Origin: Nocardioides sp. T2.26MG-1
GTDB lineage: Bacteria > Actinomycetota > Actinomycetes > Propionibacteriales > Nocardioidaceae
Direction of reading: 5' to 3'
Assembly (NCBI RefSeq): GCF_950101795.1
Contig: NZ_CATNLZ010000035.1
Coordinates: forward strand, 62,001 to 126,000
DNA: 64,000 nt
Shown: in pieces, positions 59,551 to 64,000 of the stretch
Position numbering within the stretch: position 1 is the first letter of the stretch
Layout: each line of letters opens with the position of its first letter
Program-made: the position numbers and the translations under genes
Notes under the pieces: generated by a model
What the model saw: the letters and a program-made list of their open reading frames with translations, nothing else
Told to the model about the DNA's origin: nothing
Database searches by the model: none

Positions 59551-60411
59551 GTGTTCGCGAACTACCTGATCGGCCTGCGTGAGGGCCTCGAGGCGGCGCT
59601 CGTCGTCAGCATCCTCGTGGCGTACCTGGTCAAGTCCCAGCGCCGGGAGCTGCTGCCCCGCATCTGGGCGGGCGTCGCGCTCGCCGTCGGAGTCTCGCTG
59701 GCCTTCGGCTTCGCGCTGTTCTACGGCCCCCGCGGGCTGACCTTCGAGGCCCAGGAGGCGATCGGCGGCACGCTGTCGATCGTCGCGGTCGCGCTGGTCA
59801 CCTGGATGATCTTCTGGATGGCGCGTGCGGCGCGCACGCTCAGCGGCGAGCTGCGCGGCCAGATCGACAAGGCCGCCGAGGGCGGCTGGTTCGCGCTGGT
59901 GCTGGTCGCGGTCCTCGCGGTCGGCCGTGAGGGCCTCGAGACCGCGCTGTTCCTGTGGTCGGCGACCGAGGCGGTCACCCGCGACAGCGGCGGGACCTGG
60001 CAGCCGCTGGTCGGCGCCGCGCTCGGCATCGCGACCGCGGTGGCTCTCGGCTACCTGCTCTACCGGGGCGCGATCACGATCAACCTCAGCAAGTTCTTCG
60101 CCTGGACCGGAGGCTTCCTGATCGTCGTCGCCGCCGGCGTGCTGTCCTACGGCGTCCACGACCTGCAGGAGGCCGGCATCCTGCCCGGCCTGCACACCAT
60201 CGCCTGGGACGTGTCCGGCGTGATCGACCCGTCGACCTGGTACGCCACCCTCCTCAAGGGCGTCTTCAACTTCTCGCCGGTCACCACGGTCCTCGAGGCC
60301 GTCGCCTGGCTGCTGTACGTCGTCCCCACGATGACGCTGTTCGTCCGCGGCGTCCGCCGCCGGAGCGTGGCCCCGGCGCGGGCCGCCGCCCCCACCCCTG
60401 TCAGCCACTGA
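59551..60411 (+). CDS. efeU: Ferrous/ferric iron permease EfeU (FTR1 family)
   Basis: EfeU is the membrane channel of the EfeUOB iron importer. The 286-residue protein has seven hydrophobic segments and the two iron-coordinating REGLE motifs, R10-E14 (GLREGLEAAL) in helix 1 and R126-E130 (GREGLETAL) in helix 4. The iron box and -10 directly in front indicate iron-dependent control. The GTG start at 59551 gives MFANYLIGLREGLE, the normal opening. It is followed 38 bases later by efeO. Confidence 0.94.
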   Translation: MFANYLIGLREGLEAALVVSILVAYLVKSQRRELLPRIWAGVALAVGVSLAFGFALFYGPRGLTFEAQEAIGGTLSIVAVALVTWMIFWMARAARTLSGELRGQIDKAAEGGWFALVLVAVLAVGREGLETALFLWSATEAVTRDSGGTWQPLVGAALGIATAVALGYLLYRGAITINLSKFFAWTGGFLIVVAAGVLSYGVHDLQEAGILPGLHTIAWDVSGVIDPSTWYATLLKGVFNFSPVTTVLEAVAWLLYVVPTMTLFVRGVRRRSVAPARAAAPTPVSH

Positions 60412-60449
60412 GCCTCCCCAGGCCGTCTGCGAAGGATCACTCGACAGCG

Positions 60450-61616
60450 ATGCGCACCCCCTTGCTCGTGACCCTGCTCCTGGCGACGCCGTTCGTCGCC
60501 GCGTGCACCGAGAACACCGACGGCGACACCGCCGGCGACTCCGGCGACGCCCGCACGATCAAGGTGAGCTCCACCGCCGACGCGTGCGACCTGTCCGCCA
60601 GCGAGGCGCCGGCCGGCCACCTCACCTTCGAGGTCACCAACGACGGCTCGCAGATCACGGAGTTCTACCTCCTCGGCGAGGACGGGCTGCGGATCGTGGG
60701 CGAGGTCGAGAACATCGGCCCGGACCTCTCGCGCCAGCTCGTGGTCAACGCCCCGGCCGGCTCCTACGTCGCGGCGTGCAAGCCGGGCATGAAGGGCGAC
60801 GGCATCCGGTCGGACTTCACCGTCACCGAGTCCAAGGACGCCCCGAGCACGTCGGCCGACGACCAGCAGCTGGTCGAGAGCGCGCTGGACAACTACGGCG
60901 CCTACGTCCAGGAGCAGTCCGACCAGCTGCTCGACAAGACCCGCCAGTTCGTCGAGCTCTACCAGGCCGGCAAGGACGACGAGGCGCGGGCGATGTACCC
61001 CGAGGCCCGCACCCACTGGGAGCGGATCGAGACGGTGGCGGAGTCGTTCGGCGACCTCGACCCCAAGATGGACGCCCGCGAGGCCGACCTCGAGCCCGGC
61101 CAGAAGTGGACCGGCTGGCACCGCATCGAGAAGGACCTCTGGCCGGAGGAGGCCGAGGACTACACGCCGCTCACCGCCAAGCAGCGCGCGACGTACGCCG
61201 ACGACCTGCTGAAGAACACCGAGGTCCTCGACGGCCGGGTGCAGAAGCTCACCTACACCATCGACCAGGTCGCCAACGGCTCGCGCGGCCTGCTCGAGGA
61301 GGTCGCCAACGGCAAGGTCACCGGCGAGGAGGAGTTCTGGTCGCACACCGACCTGTGGGACTTCCAGGCGAACGTCGACGGCGCCCGGGTGGCGTTCGAG
61401 GGCGTCGAGCCGATCGTCGCGCAGAACGACCCCGAGCTCGCCGAGACCCTGGAGACCCGGTTCGCCGACCTGCAGGGGCTCCTCGACGAGCAGAAGACCG
61501 CCACCGGCTTCACGTTCTACGACGACCTCGCCCAAAACGAGATCAAGGCCCTGGCGAACGCCGTCAACGCGCTCGCCGAGCCCCTGTCCCGGCTCACCGC
61601 GGCGGTCGTGTCCTGA
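60450..61616 (+). CDS. efeO: Iron uptake lipoprotein EfeO (cupredoxin plus peptidase-M75 domain)
   Basis: EfeO captures iron outside the membrane for EfeU. The 388-residue protein has a lipoprotein signal (LLVTLLLATPFVAAC, Cys19), an N-terminal cupredoxin-like domain (about 35-125; TFEVTNDGSQITEFYLLGEDG, PAGSYVAACKPGMKGDG) and a C-terminal helical M75/imelysin-like domain with the metal-binding HxxE in ARTHWERIETVAESFGDLDP and GWHRIEKDLWP. Both domains are present, so it is the full EfeO, not the short EfeM. GAAGGA upstream supports ATG 60450. Confidence 0.93.
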   Translation: MRTPLLVTLLLATPFVAACTENTDGDTAGDSGDARTIKVSSTADACDLSASEAPAGHLTFEVTNDGSQITEFYLLGEDGLRIVGEVENIGPDLSRQLVVNAPAGSYVAACKPGMKGDGIRSDFTVTESKDAPSTSADDQQLVESALDNYGAYVQEQSDQLLDKTRQFVELYQAGKDDEARAMYPEARTHWERIETVAESFGDLDPKMDAREADLEPGQKWTGWHRIEKDLWPEEAEDYTPLTAKQRATYADDLLKNTEVLDGRVQKLTYTIDQVANGSRGLLEEVANGKVTGEEEFWSHTDLWDFQANVDGARVAFEGVEPIVAQNDPELAETLETRFADLQGLLDEQKTATGFTFYDDLAQNEIKALANAVNALAEPLSRLTAAVVS

Positions 61617-62929
61617 CCGAGCAGCCCACCACCCAGCACTCCGTCCCGGACGAGCCGACCGGGCGGCGCGGCCTCTCGCGCCGCGGACTGGTCGGCGGCG
61701 GCGTCGCAGCCGCCGGCCTCGCGGCCGGTGCGTTCGCCGCGGGCCGCGCCACGGCCGCGGACGCCGACCCGCCCGCACGCGGGCGTGACGCGTTCGCGTT
61801 CCGCGGCCCGCACCAGGCCGGCATCGTCACCCCCGCCCAGGACCGGCTGCACTTCGCGGCCTTCGACGTCACGACCGGCTCCCGGGCCCAGCTGATCGCG
61901 CTGCTCAAGGCCTGGACCGAGGCGGCCGACCGGATGACCCGCGGCCTCCCCGCCGGCGAGGTCGGCCCGACCGAGGGTGCGAGCGTGCTGCCCCCCGACG
62001 ACACCGGCGAGGCGATCGACCTCCCCGCCAGTGGCCTGACGATCACCTTCGGCTTCGGGCCGACGCTGTTCCGCGACGCCGACGGACGCGACCGGTTCGG
62101 CCTGGCCGGCCGGCAGCCCGACGCGCTGCGGACCCTCCCGCACTTCCCGGGCGACCTGCTCGACCCCGAGCGCTCGCACGGCGACCTGTGCGTCCAGGCG
62201 TGCGCGGACGACCCGCAGGTCGCCGTGCACGCGATCCGCAACCTCGCCCGCATCGGCTTCGGCACGGTCGCGGTCCGCTGGTCCCAGCTCGGCTTCGGAC
62301 GTACGTCGACGACCTCGACGTCGCAGTCGACGCCACGCAACCTGTTCGGCTTCAAGGACGGCACCGCCAACGTCAAGGCCGAGGAGCCCGAGGCCCTCGA
62401 CGACCACATCTGGGTCGGTGCCGACGACGGCGACGCCACCTCCAGCTGGCTCACCGGTGGGTCCTACCTGGTGACCCGGCGGATCAACATGACGATCGAG
62501 GTCTGGGACCGCCAGCCCCTGGGCGACCAGGAGGCCTTCGTCGGCCGCACCAAGGGCAGCGGCGCGCCGCTCTCGGGCGGCGACGAGTTCACCGAGCCGG
62601 ACTTCTCCATGCCCGGCAGCGACGGGCCGGTCATCCCGCGCGACTCCCACGTCCGGGTCGTCCACCCCGACTTCAACGGTGGCGCCCGGATGCTCCGCCG
62701 CGGCTACAACTTCGTCGACGGCAGCGACCCCCTGGGCGGGCTGAACGCGGGCCTGTTCTTCATCGCGTTCGTCCGCGACCCCGACACCCACTTCATCCCC
62801 ATCCAGAACAAGATGGCCAAGTCCGACGCGATGATGGAGTACCTCAAGGTCACCGGCTCGGCGCTGTTCGCCGTACCCCCCGGCATCGCAGAGGGCGAGT
62901 ACGTCGGTCAGGCGCTGTTCGAGGCCTGA
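61613..62929 (+). CDS. efeB: Deferrochelatase/peroxidase EfeB (DyP type), probable CTG start
   Basis: EfeB is a Tat-exported heme peroxidase that oxidises iron or extracts it from heme for EfeUO. The protein has about 438 residues: a twin-arginine signal (RRGLSRRGLVGGGVAAAGLAAG, cleavage near ATA-ADA), then the DyP domains with FGFGPTLF, the distal GXXDG motif FGFKDGTANV, and the proximal heme histidine in DSHVRVVHPDFN, followed by LRRGYNF and LFFIAFVRDP. No ATG, GTG or TTG lies between the efeO stop and the signal peptide. CTG at 61613, overlapping the efeO TGA as CTGA, is the only candidate that preserves the Tat signal. Confidence 0.92.
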   Translation: MTEQPTTQHSVPDEPTGRRGLSRRGLVGGGVAAAGLAAGAFAAGRATAADADPPARGRDAFAFRGPHQAGIVTPAQDRLHFAAFDVTTGSRAQLIALLKAWTEAADRMTRGLPAGEVGPTEGASVLPPDDTGEAIDLPASGLTITFGFGPTLFRDADGRDRFGLAGRQPDALRTLPHFPGDLLDPERSHGDLCVQACADDPQVAVHAIRNLARIGFGTVAVRWSQLGFGRTSTTSTSQSTPRNLFGFKDGTANVKAEEPEALDDHIWVGADDGDATSSWLTGGSYLVTRRINMTIEVWDRQPLGDQEAFVGRTKGSGAPLSGGDEFTEPDFSMPGSDGPVIPRDSHVRVVHPDFNGGARMLRRGYNFVDGSDPLGGLNAGLFFIAFVRDPDTHFIPIQNKMAKSDAMMEYLKVTGSALFAVPPGIAEGEYVGQALFEA

Positions 62930-62936
62930 GAGAGGT

Positions 62937-63679
62937 TCAGACCCGGCGGGCCAGGTGGACGCCGACGTCCTGGGCCAGCTCGACCGAGGGCGGGAGCGCG
63001 GCCCGCACCCGCCGCAGGGTCTCGGTGCGCACGGCCGGGTCGAGCACGAGGTAGGCCGACACGGTCGCGAGGTGGCGCACGAAGTGCTCGGTGCCGTGCG
63101 TCGAACGCCGGGGGAGCACCAGGTGGCGGACCTCGGTGAGCTCGGGCACCTCGTCGATCTCCGTGTACGTCGTCGAGAGCTGCGGCGGGTCCGCGACCGT
63201 GCCGAGGAGCTCGTCCTCGATCGCCTGGACCCGGGCGGCCAGGTCCGCGTCGGCGAGCACCGTCTGCGATCCGAAGACCGCGGCCACACCGCCCGGCCTC
63301 AGCACCCCGCCACCCGCTGCCAGCGGGTCGCCGGGTCGGTCCAGTGGAAGGACGCCGCCGCGAAGCACAGGTCGACCGGCGCGACGCCGGCCAGGTCGAC
63401 CGTCTCCCACGTCCCGGCAACCACCTCCACGGGCAGGTCGCGCGTCTCCTCGGTGAGCACGGCGCGCATGCCGGCGTCCGGCTCGACGGCCACGACCTCG
63501 ATGCGTCGCCGGGCGAACAGCGTGGTGGCCTTGCCGGTCCCGGCGCCGACCTCGACCGCCCGCCGGACCGGCCCGGTGGCGTGGCCGAGGACGACGTCGA
63601 CCAGCTCGTCGGGGTACCCGGCGCGGTAGCGGTGGTAGTCGCCGGCCGCGGCCCCGAAGCTCAGTGCCCGCTCGGTCAC
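62937..63679 (-). pseudogene. Class I SAM-dependent methyltransferase, one frameshift
   Basis: Two frames make one methyltransferase. The N-terminal part begins at GTG 63679 (MTERALSFGAAAGDYHRYRAG), with the SAM motif AVEVGAGTGKATTLFA, VVAVEPDAGMRAVL and CFAAASFHWTD. It hits a stop at 63299 after TRWQRVAGC. The second frame continues GVLRPGGVAAVFGSQTV to the end ARRV at 62937. Adding one G/C to the run at 63305-63308 restores RVAGVLRPGG, the family sequence, and a protein of about 247 residues. It may be a sequencing error. The start overlaps the upstream acetyltransferase stop. Substrate unknown; resembles Methyltransf_11 proteins. Confidence 0.8.
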
Positions 63680-64000
63680 GACTGCGCTGCCCACCGCTCC
63701 GCGGTCATCACGAACAACGCCGACTCCTCCTCGTACCACCTGTCGGTGATGCCCCGGTCCTCCATGCCGAGCCGGCGCATCACCGCCTGCGAGGCCCCGT
63801 TGTCGGTGTGGCTGACCGCGATCACCTCGGGCAGCCCGGCCGCGAACGCGTGGCCGAGCACCGCCCGCGCCGCCTCGGTCGCGTAGCCCCGGCCCCACGA
63901 GTCGGGGTGCAGGTGCCAGCCGATCTCGACCTCGCCGTGCTCGGCGTTCGGCAGCGTCATCAGCAGCACGGTGCCGACGACCACGCCGTCCTCGACCCGC
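63676..64000 (-). CDS. GNAT family N-acetyltransferase (5' end beyond window)
   Basis: The visible 108 residues are the C-terminal part of a RimJ/RimL-like acetyltransferase: VVVGTVLLMTLPNAEHGEVEIGWHLHPDSWGRGYATEAARAVLGHAF contains the acetyl-CoA loop in WGRGYATEAA, and NGASQAVMRRLGMEDRGITDRWYEEESALFVM is the usual end. The frame stays open to base 64000, so the start lies outside. Its stop shares three bases with the methyltransferase start region, so the two are probably one operon. Confidence 0.88.
   Translation of the reverse strand, partial: RVEDGVVVGTVLLMTLPNAEHGEVEIGWHLHPDSWGRGYATEAARAVLGHAFAAGLPEVIAVSHTDNGASQAVMRRLGMEDRGITDRWYEEESALFVMTAERWAAQS

Overview
The window is high-GC actinobacterial chromosome, most like Nocardioides or a close relative (Nocardioidaceae). 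The evidence is the strong G/C third-position bias, many GTG starts, 4-base ATGA/GTGA overlaps between operon genes, several apparently leaderless genes (TANNNT followed 6-7 bases later by ATG/GTG), an ilvB leader-peptide attenuator, a SAM-IV-like riboswitch, and palindromic intergenic repeats. Nearly everything is ordinary core chromosome; I see no prophage, insertion sequence, CRISPR array, rRNA or tRNA.

Layout. 1-8.1 kb: end of a radical-SAM-associated protein, RNase E/G (rne), ribosomal proteins L21 and L27 (rplU-rpmA), GTPase Obg, glutamate 5-kinase (proB) and a membrane-tethered EEP phosphatase. 8.2-12.8 kb: a secreted protein, then a sulfur/tRNA-thiolation run of cysteine desulfurase, mnmA and a short MetE-type methionine synthase, then a PfpI-like protein. 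12.9-15.2 kb: MFS exporter and TetR regulator with a perfect palindromic operator. 15.3-20.4 kb: DNA ligase (ligA), a lipoprotein, small membrane proteins, and a SigE-family sigma factor gene interrupted by two frameshifts next to a membrane-anchored beta-propeller-like partner. 20.5-25.3 kb: SAM-riboswitch-controlled cysteine-desulfurase-like enzyme, divergent from gatCAB. 25.4-31.7 kb: a cobalamin-riboswitch operon encoding two exported proteins that look like the two domains of transcobalamin, followed by a full ECF transporter (T, fused A-A, S). 31.7-38.6 kb: PQQ-type sugar dehydrogenase lipoprotein, alpha/beta hydrolase, EamA exporter, BNR-repeat protein, and a NarL/LuxR two-component system divergent from an MMPL transporter. 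41.1-52.0 kb: GH65 phosphorylase plus beta-phosphoglucomutase, ilvD, a conserved surface protein with a repeat-derived linker, aldose epimerase, and xylulokinase, kynureninase and LD-carboxypeptidase in tandem. 52.2-54.8 kb: UBP zinc finger, acetyltransferase, glyoxalase, and a pterin-dehydratase/glyoxalase fusion. 54.9-58.5 kb: attenuated ilvBNC operon. 58.7-64 kb: DsbA/FrnE-like oxidoreductase, iron-regulated efeUOB ferrous-iron importer, a frameshifted methyltransferase and an acetyltransferase running off the end.

How the parts fit. Branched-chain amino acid synthesis is split between ilvD and the attenuated ilvBNC operon. Sulfur and methionine metabolism appears twice (mnmA cluster and SAM-riboswitch gene). 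Cobalamin uptake is the most distinctive system: a B12 riboswitch whose downstream sequence can fold in mutually exclusive ways at the first ribosome binding site, two exported candidate cobalamin-capture proteins, and a dedicated ECF importer in one overlapping operon. Several hairpin repeat families sit at operon ends, and one repeat family has been incorporated into a protein-coding region. All three frameshifts seen look like one-base deletions in G/C runs, so they may be sequencing errors rather than real pseudogenes.
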